Below are positions 21,401-32,871 of a stretch of DNA of 64,000 nucleotides, piece after piece. The stretch is taken from NCBI GenBank assembly GCA_032622095.1, contig CP136068.1, positions 156,639,151 to 156,703,150 of the forward strand, in the 5' to 3' direction. Position numbers and translations under genes: made by a program. Source of the DNA: Siphonodentalium dalli (taxonomy: Eukaryota; Mollusca; Scaphopoda; Gadilida; Siphonodentaliidae). The notes under the pieces are model-generated. The model made no database searches, was not told the origin of the DNA, and saw only the letters and a program-made list of their open reading frames with translations. How positions within the stretch are numbered: position 1 is the first letter of the stretch; every line of letters begins with the position of its first letter.

Positions 21401-22709
21401 CATGTCTCACGATCAAAATGTTACTAAAGACGGACTCGTGGCAGGGGTCCGGCTTCGCCCCCCCCGGGGCGCCCCGTCGTCAATCAGGACACGTCCACAC
21501 CTCTCGAGGTCACGGCGTTTGACCCTCAGGACCCTTATGTAAACAGTTATGCCGCAGATTCCACCCATTCGGCTGTTGACGTTCGTGCGGCGATATTAGC
21601 CTGCACAGCCAGCATCGGGGTCCGGGGCCCTAACCCTGGCAGGCTGACGCCCGAGCTGATAGCGGACAAAGTGTTGTCCGAAATGACCGACGCTCGCATT
21701 GGTGCGATCTACCGCGGACAAAATGTCCGGGATTGGAACGTCGTCTTTAATTCCCCGGATGGGGTGGCAAAGTATAATCTCCTTCAGGAACGTAGTGTGT
21801 TCGGGGACGACCTTTACATCGGGCAGACAGGTTTGACCCTGCGACCTAGGACGGTCAGGGTCAACTGGCTGCCGTTTTACGTTCAGCATACCTCTGTGAT
21901 AAAAGCACTCGCGGTATTCGGAACAGTGAAACTGATAGAGTACGATGTTTTCACTAAGGGTGACCAAAAGATCGCGAACGGAAAACGAGTTCTAAAAATG
22001 TTACTTTCTGTCGAGGACATCCGGGAGTTTCCAGACTTTCTGAATATTGAAGAGCACAGGGCTCTCATCACCCTCGTGGGACGCCCCCCCTTATGCTTGA
22101 AATGCGGGGATCGCGGGCACATTCGGGCCTCCTGCCCACAGAATGGCCAACAGCCGAAAACTTATGCCGCGGCCGCGGCCCGTGACGCAGTAGCTCAATC
22201 CGAGCCCAAGGACGGCCCACCCCTCGACCCGGACGGGTCGTATAATGTACCGCCCGGACTTTCGGATACCGTTCTGCCTCCGGAGGTGATACAAGATATG
22301 CCAGGAATCGGAGAGAAAGGAGGTGTTTCTCAAGAGGAGTGCGCGGGTTCGGAAATAGAACCAGTGTCCGCCACTAAAGACGCGATTTCTCCTCCTTTGG
22401 TGATCCCCCCCCACCGGGAGTATGGCAGAGCTGATAGACTCTGGCACTCCCTTGGGGGCGGAGTGTTCTGTGATTCCTGAAACACCGGATTCTCCTTTAG
22501 GGATGGAAACAACTTCCTCTATAGTTACTAGGAAACGTGCCCACGATGGGGAAGGAGACGACGATTCGGGCCGAAGGAAGGTCCTACCCAACCCGGGTAA
22601 CAACTTCTCGTCTGATGCCACCGGATCAGATGACGACTACTCCTCAGAATCGGAGGCCTCCGACACCGGAACGATTCATGTGGATGTTTCAGACGACGAC
22701 CCGGGTTAA
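21401..22709 (+). pseudogene. E4 ORF1, frameshifted twice at C runs
   Basis: Starts MSHDQNVTKDGLVAGVRL. The first shift is at a run of eight C (21458-21465), about 20 codons in. The native frame then runs through about 22410 and includes the CCHC knuckle CLKCGDRGHIRASC. A second shift at another eight-C run (22405-22412) puts the acidic tail (22422-22709) in a further frame. Same protein type as E1 ORF1. Confidence 0.8.
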
Positions 22710-23041
22710 CTTTGTGCTATGACTTATTTAATGTTTTACACCAATTTATTCACGACCTGGACATGCCCTCGATTATGTATTATTCTCCCGCTCCGGACAG
22801 CGACCATGGACACGTTTATTGATTTCGAGACAGCCCACTTCTTTCAACTTAAGCCTGGCGTGGTGTGTCAGGCTGTCAGAATTTTCAGTCATGCAACTTT
22901 AAATTTATTTTCATCAATATGCTTTCGCCACCGCCCGCGCTGGTCGCGGCGTGCTTCTAGGTCATTCCATTTATCCTTTCTTTGTTGTGTTGTGTATAGA
23001 ATTATGTGCGTTCGTTCAGTTAATCCCCTCCCACGCCCATC

Positions 23042-26000
23042 ATGGACGGATTATTCATAGCTTCCTTGAATGCTCGAGGATTGAGGAACACTCACACGAT
23101 GCAGGCATTGAAATACCTTTTCTCGGTTGATAGCGTTGACATACTTTTCGTTCAAGAAACGTATGTCGACGACTATCAACTGGGTGACCGACTGGCTGTA
23201 TACCTGGGATGTAAGGGTTATTGGGCCACTGGCACCACTCACTCCTGTGGGACAGCGGTCTTGGTCAAACATTCGTTGAATTTCACTGTTGATCGCACTT
23301 TCTCAGAGCTGGATGGGCGTTTCGTGGGCGTCGATGGCGACATCTCCGGAATTCCCCTCCGGCTAATTTCCTTTTACGGGCCACAACACAACGACCCGAA
23401 TAAGCACCTAGTTTATCAAACTTTACTGCCCAATTTCAACACTAGTAGGGCCATTATTTTGGGTGGCGACTTTAATTTCATTCTAAATCCATCCCTTGAC
23501 AAGATAGGTGGGGATTACCGCCCCTCCCCTTTTGCCAAGGAGTGGATTCAGACTATGGCTACTTATGGGCTGGTAGACGTCTACCGCTCTTTACATCCTC
23601 GACAGGTTCAAACAACCTGCCATTCTGGTGATATCCACTCAAGATTGGATAGATTCTACATTTCGAAATCCCTTATGTCACCCCCTCCCCAATTTTCACA
23701 ACAAACTTTTCCTTACTCCGATCACGACACGATCGCCACTCATTTCAAAAATTCCCCTAATATTACCGTAGGGCCGGGGTATTGGAAGGTTAACAGTGCT
23801 TTATTCTCGGATTTTGAGTTCAGGGAATCCTTTACGGAGTTTTGGCTTGATTCCACTTCTTCCGTGCACGATGACGAAATCACGCCGGAATGGTGGGATC
23901 AACTTAAAGATTCCATAAAGAGCTTTCTACAAGATTACTCTCGTACTAAAGCTTCGTCTGAACGTATTCAACTTCGTCGTCTGGAGAGACAATATCATGC
24001 CCTTTTACGTGCTGAACGCTTCTCCCCCGGTACATACACTGATCAAATTGTTCCCTTAAAGGAAAGCATTCAAAACCGCCTGATCAATGCCACTCAAGGG
24101 GCCTATATTAGGTCCCGGTCTAAAATTCTCAACGCCAAAGACGTTTCGTCAGAATACATTCGTTCGTTGGAACACACCTGCAGTTCACGGAAATTAATTA
24201 CCTCCGCTGTCTATGACGGGATCACCCATACATCCCAAGACGGCGTAATGACAGCATTTCGAGCATTTCGAGCATTTTGGTCCTCTCTTTTCACTCGGGG
24301 TGTAACTGACCCCGAGGTCCGTCCCACATTTCTTCGCGATCTACCACAAGTTCCCACTTCCGACGTCACCTTATGCGACAGCCCTTTAACTGCCCTGGAC
24401 TTAACTGATGCCCTTAAAGGTATGTCCAGTGGCCGGGCACCCGGATTAGATGGTTTGGGTGTGGAATTTTATTCCACATTCTCCCATCTGGTCACCCCCA
24501 TTCTTTTAGTCCTGTACAACAAATGTCTTTCCCATAAATTACCCCTTTCTCAAAGGACCTCCCTTATCACTCTCCTACCCAAAGATTTAGACCACCCTGA
24601 AGTCCCCTCCAATTATCGCCCCATCAGTTTATTAAACGTGGATTACAAAATTCTTTCCAAAATGTTATGCAACCGCCTGAAGGTTGTTATTCATAACGTC
24701 ATTTCTGGCGATCAAACATGCGGTGTGCCAGGCCGCACCATTTTGGACAATTGCCACCTCATGCGTAATATTCAAGATTATTGCGCTCAAAAACATATCC
24801 CCTGTGCATTTTTAAGTCTCGATCAACAAAAAGCCTTTGATCGAGTCGATCATGAATATTTATTCCACGTCCTTTCAGCTTTTGGGTTCGGTCCCACTTT
24901 TATTTCGTGGGTTCGCCTCCTTTATACGGACATATTTTCCAGTGTATATATCAATCAGCACATTTCCACCCCCTTCCCCGTCACTCGCTCAGTTCGACAG
25001 GGTTGTAGCTTATCTCCCCTCTTATATATTCTTTGCTTGGAGCCCCTTTTAATCAAAATTCGCTCCGCTCCGACCGTCCCCGGCCTTACGGTACCGGGAG
25101 CGCTCACGCCCTTCAAATTAACGGCATATGCCGACGACGTCACCCTTTTCGTGACGACGGACGCCTCTATTAACGCGGCCCTCTCCATTATTGAAACTTT
25201 TGGGCACGTCTCCGGCTCAAAGATAAATTTGAACAAATCCGTCGGTCTCTTTTTGGGCTCATGGAGCCGACGTACCAACAGCCCCGATGGCCTCAAGTGG
25301 GTCAAATCCCACAAAATCCTCGGTATTCAATTTGGATCTCAGGTAACCACTGATGACCATTTTCACAATCTGTTTCAAAAATATTCGAAATCTCTTCAAT
25401 TTGGCAGGTTTGCCCACCTCCCACCATTCACCAGGGCTTCTTATCTCAATGTTTACGCATTAAGCAAGCTCTGGTATTACACCTCAATAATCCCCATGAC
25501 CCCTCATTATATTACGCTCGTCCAACGAGCGTCCTTCAAGTTTTTCTGGGCCACCAAATCGGAACCCCTCCCTCGCAGTCTCATGTACGCCCCCAAAAAA
25601 TTAGGGGGCGCTGATATTGTCCATCTACCGACTAAGTTTCATTCTCATTATCTCCGTCACGTTCAGAGGTTGCTTACCAGCCCAGATGTACGTTGGTCTG
25701 TGTTTGCCATTTACTGGATCGGTCTTTCAATTCGCCAGTACCAGCCCCTTTTCGCTTCTCGCAACACGGCACATTGCGACCCCCAACATATTCCCTTATT
25801 CTATCGCCGTTGTTTGGCGTCCATCAAAACCTTCGAAAAACACTCCCCCATCCCCCAGCTGGCACAAAAGTTACTTCCAAAGAGTTTTACACTCGACTTT
25901 TACCCGACGTCGTTTCCGCCCCTAAACTCCGTTGGTTTTACCCCAAAATGCCCCTTCATATTGTTTGGGCCAATTTACACAACTCGGCCATTGATCCCCA

Positions 26001-26544
26001 GATTCGTGGGATTCTTTATCGATTAATATATGGCGTCCTTCCGACCCGGGACCGATTGGCCAAATTTTACGGCCCCCGGGTCCACAAAATTTGTCCCCTT
26101 TGCAATTCCCTCCCCGAAACGGTACTGCATCTGTTTGTCGATTGCTCCGTCGTCCAGCCTTTATGGAATCTAGTCCGTGATTGGATTACCCCCCTTGCAC
26201 TATACGAAAATTTCCGCACACATCTTGGCTTCATTCGCTTCCTTCTGGTCCGCGCTGACAATTCAAATAATCGAGCGTTAGCTCTCATTCTCATTTCGGA
26301 AGCCGTGGCAACCATTTGGTATTTTCGAAACCGCATTCACCATGCTCCAAAAAATAAGAACCCCTGCCCCACGGCTTCTCAACCTGATCACGTCCCTATT
26401 TTATCATTCCTTTCTCGAATTCGCACTCACGTGCTCCTAGACCACCACCGACTGCCCCTCCATGACTTTGAAAATCTATGGTTACAGACCACAGACATTT
26501 GCCAACTGAACGATACCGATGATTCTATTCATTTCACCTTTTAA
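23042..26544 (+). pseudogene. E4 ORF2, one frameshift near the C-terminal third
   Basis: Open for 994 codons from ATG 23042 with a complete APE endonuclease (LNARGL, VQETYV, SFYGPQ, GGDFNF, SDHD) and RT (LDQQKAFDRVDH, RQGCSLSPL, AYADDVTLF). A small insertion near 25868 (CACAAAAGTTACTT versus GCGCAACTTACTT) shifts the frame. The C-terminal domain, with CPLCNSLPETVLHLFVDC, continues in another frame to 26544. A 12-bp tandem duplication (AFRAFRAF) sits at about 24260. The RT core is intact but the C terminus would be lost. Confidence 0.8.
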
Positions 26545-27112
26545 GTTATATTTGCTTGTTTCATTGACGTCCGTGCCATTGCCGGCGTCCCCTTCATTTA
26601 ATTTCAAACGCTTTGCGCCCCTTCCGTAATTTATTTATACATACACTTTTAACTGATTTTATCGCTTGGTACATTCTGCGGCTGGTCCGCATATACCTCG
26701 CTTTTACCATTTTCCTTTATTTTCGCCCTTGGTTAAATGTTTCACGTTCTGGTTTTCGAACTTTCCCGTAGAGTTGCCCCTCCTGAGTCGCAGAGCACAA
26801 ATTGTCTCTGGGGCGCAGGGCGGGTAACTCTACATTGTGTTTTGTCCTCATCTTCGTGGGAGTTGGGTGGGTCGGAATTCCCCCCCCCAACTCGTTTTTT
26901 GGTTTTAATCCCCCGCTCCAAACCTGTGATAGCGCAGACTCGTCTGTTTTTTAATCGGAGCAGGGGCATGTACGGTGCTGGCAGTTAGCCAGCCTTCTAT
27001 TTGTTTACTTTTGTACCGTATTAACCTGTTTCTGACTTTATGTCAGCGTTTTCTTTTGTATTATGTATAATTTTGTATCTGAATAAATTTAATATAAAAA
27101 AAAAAAAAAAAC
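26545..27112 (+). other. E4 3' UTR
   Basis: Contains hairpin 1 (26768-26779 with 26822-26833, one G-T wobble), a weaker hairpin 2 (GCTCC/GGAGC, with the outer pairs interrupted), and GCTGGC-AGTTA-GCCAGC. It ends GAATAAATTTAATATAAA plus poly-A, so it includes an AATAAA signal. Confidence 0.65.
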
Positions 27113-27231
27113 TAATGGCGTTTCTTTGTTGTGTTTTGTTTACTTACTGGAATAATTCTCAGTTCGTTCAGTTTTCTACACCGGGAGGTATATCTGTGTT
27201 ACAAGGTTTGTTTTGTTGTGTATAACTAACA

Positions 27232-28296
27232 ATGTCTGCAGTTCAAAATGTTACCAAAGATGGCCTCGTGGCCGGCGTCCGGCTTTCCCCGCCGGACCCC
27301 AGGATCGTAAACCTAAATTCTTCCGCGCCTAAGTTGGTGACGGCCTTGGACCCGCAGGATCCATTTCGGTTCTGCTACGGACCTGACTCTTTGTACTCAG
27401 ATGTGGACATTCAGGCAGGGATAAGGGCGTGCACCACGCACATTGGGGTCCGTGGGCCCAACCCTGGACGGATCACGGCGGAGCTCCTGGCAGACAAAGT
27501 GTTGTCGGAAATGCCCGAAGCGACTATTGGAGCTATCTATCGCGGCCAACAGGCCAGGGATTGGAGCGTGGTATTCACATCCAAAGAACAGGCTGACAAT
27601 TACGACAATCTCCAAGAGATGAGCCTCTTCGGAGATGAGTTGTATATCGGGCACACCGGGCTCACCCGGCGACCGAGGACTGTTCGTGTCAACTGGTTAC
27701 CCTTTGCGGTCCCGCACACGGCTGTTATTCAAGAACTGTCTACTTACGGCGACGTCAAATCTATAGAGTATTCTACGTTCGTCCGGGGAGGGCAAACCAT
27801 TGCAAATGGTAAACGCTCTCTCCGGATGATGCTCAGCGTAGAGGACCTGAGAGACTTTCCGGATTTCGCTTTCATCAATGGGTGCAAGGTGCTCATCACG
27901 CTTGTGGGGCGCCCCCCAATATGTTTACGGTGTGGGGTCAGGGGGCACGTTCGGGCCACCTGTCTGTCCCCAGAGTGGGCGACCGCCCCGGTCTTACGCT
28001 GCTGCGGCAAAGCGGATCGCAGCGTCTTTCTCGGAGCAGATACGGGCAGATGGAAATGTTCTACATGGACCGGGGGCTAAACCCCCCTCCCAGGCCAGTG
28101 GTGCAGTGACGCCGCCTTCTGGGGATATTTCCCCCGTTTCTGTTACACCAGTGGTCCCCGCGGGGGGCATGGCAGAGCAGTTGGACTCTGGCGCCACCCC
28201 GGGGTAGTATGGCAGAGCCGTCGGACTCTGGCGCTATCCCTGGGGACATTGAAGACGCGGAAGAACCCAGACGTAAAGTGGTTCCTTTCGAGTCCC
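27232..28296 (+). pseudogene. E5 ORF1 (frameshifted, 3' deleted)
   Basis: Starts MSAVQNVTKDGLVAGVRL at a true ATG. The frame is lost at a CTGT duplication just after the CCHC knuckle (about 27964) and stops at 28080. The remaining tail-coding DNA (28081-28296) also lacks a block present in E9. N-terminal domain motif GPNPGRITAE. Confidence 0.8.
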
Positions 28297-30775
28297 CCTA
28301 AAGGAATGCATCCAAACAAGTTTGATAAATGCCACCCAAGGGGCCTATATACGGTCCCGGGCTAAAATACTTAATTCCAAAGACGTTTCGTCTGAATATA
28401 TTCGATCTTTGGAACACACCCGTAGTTCGAGGAAACTTATTACCTCTGCTGTCTATGACGGGATCAACCATACATCCCAAGACGGCATAATGACCGCATT
28501 TCGAGACTTTTTGTCCTCCCTCTTTACTCGGGGCGTAACCGACACCGCAACTCGTCCCACATTTTTGCGTGACTTACCACAAGTCCCCCACACTGATGTC
28601 TCCTTATGTGACCGCCCTTTAACTGCCCTGGACTTAAACGACGCCATTAACGGTATGTCCAGTGGCCGGGCACCCGGATTAGATGGGCTGGGTGTGGAAT
28701 TTTATTCCACATTCTCTCATCTGGTCACCCCCATCCTTTTAGTCTTGTACAACAAATGTCTCCATTATAAATTACCCCTTTCTCAAAGAACGTCCCTTAT
28801 TACTCTCCTACCCAAAGATTCAGACCACCCGGAAGTTCCCTCCAATTATCGCCCTATCAGTTTGCTTAACGTGGATTACAAAATACTTTCTAAAACATTA
28901 TGCAACCGATTAAAGGTTGTTATTCACAACGTCATTTCCGACGATCAAACCTGCGGAGTGCCAGGCCGCACTATTCTGGACAATTGTCATCTAATGCGTA
29001 ATATTCAAGATTATTGCGCTCAAAAAAACATCCCCTGTGCATTTTTAAGTCTCGATCAACAAAAAGCCTTTGATCGAGTTGACCACGATTACTTATTCCA
29101 CGTTCTTTCGGCATTCGGTTTTGGCCCCACATTCATATCGTGGGTTCGCCTCCTTTATACGGACGTATTTTCCAGTGTATATATCAATCAGCACGTTTCC
29201 ACCCCCTTCCCCGTCACTCGCTCAGTCCGACAAGGCTGTAGCTTATCACCCCTACTATATATTCTTTGCTTAGAGCCCCTTTTAATCAAAATACGCTCCG
29301 ACCTGGCTGTCCACGGCCTAACGGTACCGGGGGCGCCTACCCCTTTCAAATTAACGGCTTATGCCGACGACGTCACCCTTTTTGTGACGGACGACAACTC
29401 TATTAAAGCTGCCTTGTCCATTCTTGACAATTTTGGACACAGCTCCGGCTCCAAATTAAACTTAACCAAATCCGTTGGTCTTTTTATGGGCTCCTGGAGT
29501 CGCCGTACCGACAGCCCACATGGGTTCAAGTGGGTCCAATCCCACAAAATCCTCGGCATACAATTTGGATCACAAGTCACCACGGATGATCATTTTCACA
29601 ATTTATTCCAAAGTTTTTCAAAGTCCCTCCAATTTGGCAAGTTTGCCCGCCTTCCGTTATTTACCAGGGCCTCCTACCTTAACGTTTATGCCTTAAGCAA
29701 ACTCTGGTACTATTCCTCGATAATCCCTATGCCCCCTCATTACATTACGCTGATACAACGTGCGTCATTTAATTATTTCTGGGCCACCACATCCGAACCC
29801 CTCCCCCGCAGTCTCATGTACGCCCCCAAAAAATCAGGGTGCGCTGATATTGTCCATCTACCGACTAAGTTTCATTCTTACTATCTCCGTCACGTTCAGA
29901 GGTTGCTTACCAGCCCAGATGTACGATGGTCTGTGTTCGCCATTTATTGGATCGGTCTTTCACTTCGCCAGTACCAACCCCAGTTTGCCTCCCTCAACAC
30001 GGCCCATTGTGATCCCAATCACATCCCCCTCTTTTACCGCCGTTGTTTAGAGTCCATCACAACTTTCGAAAATTACCCCCCCACCCCCCTGCTGGCACAA
30101 CTTACTTCAAAAGAGTTTTACACTCGACTTTTACCAGCCGTCATTTCCGCCCCTAAACTCCTTCTGATTTACCCCAAACTGCCCCTTCATATTGTTTGGG
30201 CCAATTTACATAATTCTTTCATTGATCCCCAGATTCGTGGGATCCTGTACCGCCTCATCTATGGGGTTCTCCCGACCAGGGACCGAATTGCTAAATTTTA
30301 CGGCCCCCACGTCTACAAAAAATGTCCCCTCTGTCATTCCCTTCCCGAATCGGTACAGCATCTGTTTGTCGATTGCTCCGTCGTCCAGCCTTTATGGAAT
30401 CTCGTCTGTGGTTGGATTCATCCCCTCCCACTACGCGAAAATTTTCGCACCCATTTCGGCTTTATTCGCTTCCTCCTGGTCCGCGCCGATAATTCCAACA
30501 ATCAAGCTTTTGCTCTAATTCTTATATCGGAAGCTGTGGCGGCCATTTGGAATTTCCGGAATCGCATATTTCATGCTCAGAAAGCTATGAACCCTCGCCC
30601 CACAGCTTCGCAACCTGACCACGTCCCCATTTTATGTTTCCTATCTCGGATTCGCACTCACGTGCTCCTTGATCATAACCGACTGCCCCTACATTTATTC
30701 GAAAATCTGTGGTTACAGACCACAGATATTTGTCGACTGAACGATAGCGATGATTCTATTCTTTTCACCTTTTAA
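28297..30775 (+). pseudogene. E5 ORF2 fragment: RT and C-terminal domain only
   Basis: Open from about 28322 to the native stop at 30775 (817 codons), without a native start. RT motifs LDQQKAFDRVDH, RQGCSLSPL and AYADDVTLF and the zinc motif CPLCHSLPESVQHLFVDC are intact. The endonuclease is missing, so any activity would be limited to priming at existing breaks. Confidence 0.8.
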
Positions 30776-31327
30776 GTTCCTAACCCCCTCAGTTTCATCT
30801 TAGTTTATATTCAATCGCCCTACACACTTTACATGCATTCATTATGTATTCGCTGTTTTTAACTAGTTTTACCGCTTGGTACTTTCTACGGCCGGTCCGC
30901 ATATACCTCGCTTTTACCTTTTCCTCATTTCAAGTTACATTCACTTTTTGATCTTTATCGTAGAGTTACCCCTCCTGAATCGCGGGGCACTGAATGTCTC
31001 CGGGACGCAGGAAGGGTAACTCTACATTGTATGCTTTGTCCCCATTCTCGTGGGAGTTGGGTGGATCAAGATGTCCCCCCAACTCTATTTTAGTTTCAAT
31101 CCCCCGCTCCACACATGTGATACCGCAGACTCGTCTGTTTTTATTCGGAGCAGGGGCCGGTATTATATACGGTGCTGGCAGTTAGCCAGCTTTCTAATTA
31201 TTTCCTACTGTTACCGTATTACCATGTCTTCTATTGTATCTGACTATATGTCAGCCTTTCCATTTGTCAATTGTATATTATTTCTTTGTTACGAATAAAC
31301 GTTTAAAAAAACAAAAACAAAAACAAA
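30776..31327 (+). other. E5 3' UTR and tail
   Basis: Hairpin 1 pairs 30960-30971 with 31014-31025 perfectly even though the sequence between has diverged from E1, which argues that the pairing matters. The GCTGGC/GCCAGC hairpin is present. It ends ACGAATAAACG followed by an A-rich (AAAAAC)n-like tail. Confidence 0.65.
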
Positions 31328-31407
31328 GAATTATCTGGATCGCTTTAACCCCGTTAGTGGGTGTTTGATTTATGCTGCTTTTTTTCTTATCCAACTACTA
31401 TTTCAAC

Positions 31408-32620
31408 ATGTCGGACGACACCACATTGGCTGCAGAAGCTACATTGATTGAAGGTATGTCAGCTGCACATGCACCACCACCTCCTCCTGACTCAGTCCCG
31501 ATCACTCCACCGCTCTCCTGCACGATTTCACATGATTGTGTGCTTGGGGTGAACTCTGTAGATCCATTGGACCCTTTCTGCAAGACGTACGATACTTCAT
31601 CTCCATCCTGTCTTCTCGAAGACGACGTCAAGTGTGATTTATATGAACGTTCCATGAACCTGTATCTGCGCGGACCGCAGCCCGGACGGGTCAATCCCTC
31701 CGGTATGGCGGAAAAATTGTTACAACGGATGCCCATGACAGGACTCACGGCTATCCACCGAGGCATGGAAACCAGAGAATGGATCGTGATTTTTGAGGAT
31801 AAGGACTCTATCAAACGTTTCCAGGCTTTAGACCCGCCCTTTTCTCCTGCGGATGGGCTTTCCGTCTCACCAGAGACTGCTGGCGAACGTTTTACACCCA
31901 GGGTCAGTACGGTGAAGGTTAACTGGTTACCGTTTAGCATCACTCATACAGTGGTCATTTCTCATCTCATTAAATATGGCGAGGTGAAAGAAATCGGCTA
32001 CGAGTCTTTCAAAGTTGCTGCATGGTCAAGAGATTGCCAATGGCCGGCGCAGAGTCAGAATTGTACTCGAGGATTCGGTATTAGAAAACTTTCCTGATTT
32101 TACCTATATTGGGGGATATAGGGTTTTTCTCACATTATCTGGTAAACCCCCTCTGTGTTTGAAATGTGGCGCCCATGGCCATATTAGGGCTACTTGCCCA
32201 GGGATTCAGTCTCGGCCTGATATTTTCCGACCTTCCGGTGTTCTCTCTAAACCCAATAGCTGGGTTGAGGTAACACGCAGACAACCTCGTGACGGTTATA
32301 TGCCACCTCCCGGTAATTTTCTTTCATCGGATCGTGTGGCGAGAAGGAAGGATAAACAGCCCCCACGTGATCTCTTTGGTGAGGATATTCACCTCTGACT
32401 CTGAGGGGGACCGCGACGTCTTGGCATCGGACGAAGAGCTTAACTCTTAAGACTCTGTTCGTGAATCTCCGTATTCCCCAGACCGCGGCATGGAAGTGCA
32501 GGACACTAGCGCCGCGGCTGGGGGTGTGTCCAATTCGAAGAGAGACAGACCTCCTGAGGAGGAGGATGACCCAGATCATCCTCCTCTCAAGCAGATTATC
32601 AAACAAGTGCCCACTGGTTA
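31408..32620 (+). pseudogene. E6 ORF1, frameshifted
   Basis: True ATG at 31408 (MSDDTTLAAEATLIEG), a P-rich stretch, then the N-terminal domain (RGPQPGRVNPSG). A shift near 32010-32020 moves the rest to another frame, which holds the CCHC knuckle CLKCGAHGHIRATC and stops at 32398. The acidic tail is readable only in pieces to about 32620. Confidence 0.75.
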
Positions 32621-32871
32621 ATGTGTTGTTTATTTATATATAATTTTGTACCTCGACCAATGCTCATGTCCCTGAAGTTTGCTTTTGCCTATCGTCTAAT
32701 GTTTCTAGCCCACTTGATCACGACCGTAGCTTTTTCCCTGGACAAATGCACCTACCTACTGATTCCACTTTATGCCAGATCACTTTTTGACTGGCAGTTT
32801 ATCCCGTTTTTGACTTTATTTTCTCCTGTTGTTCTCTTGTCTCGTTTAGTACTTCACCTTTTCGACTTCAC

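Larger units (their letters stand above)
21220..27112 (+). mobile_element. LINE E4 (family A, near full length)
   Basis: Has a 5' UTR (21220-21400), ORF1, the spacer with its CCGCG/CGCGG hairpin (about 22936), ORF2, the 3' UTR hairpins and a poly-A tail (27096-27111). The 5' UTR is unlike that of E8 or E5, so it is a distinct subgroup. E5 begins immediately after the tail. Confidence 0.85.
27113..31327 (+). mobile_element. LINE E5 (family A with large internal deletion)
   Basis: The 5' UTR starts TAATGGCGTTTCTTTG, as in E9. ORF1 is joined directly to mid ORF2 by a deletion of the ORF1 end, the spacer, and the endonuclease with its linker (junction about 28294-28301, at a CCCCCT run). The 3' UTR hairpins and tail are present. 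A (CAAAAA)n-type tail and GAATTATCT precede E6. Confidence 0.85.
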
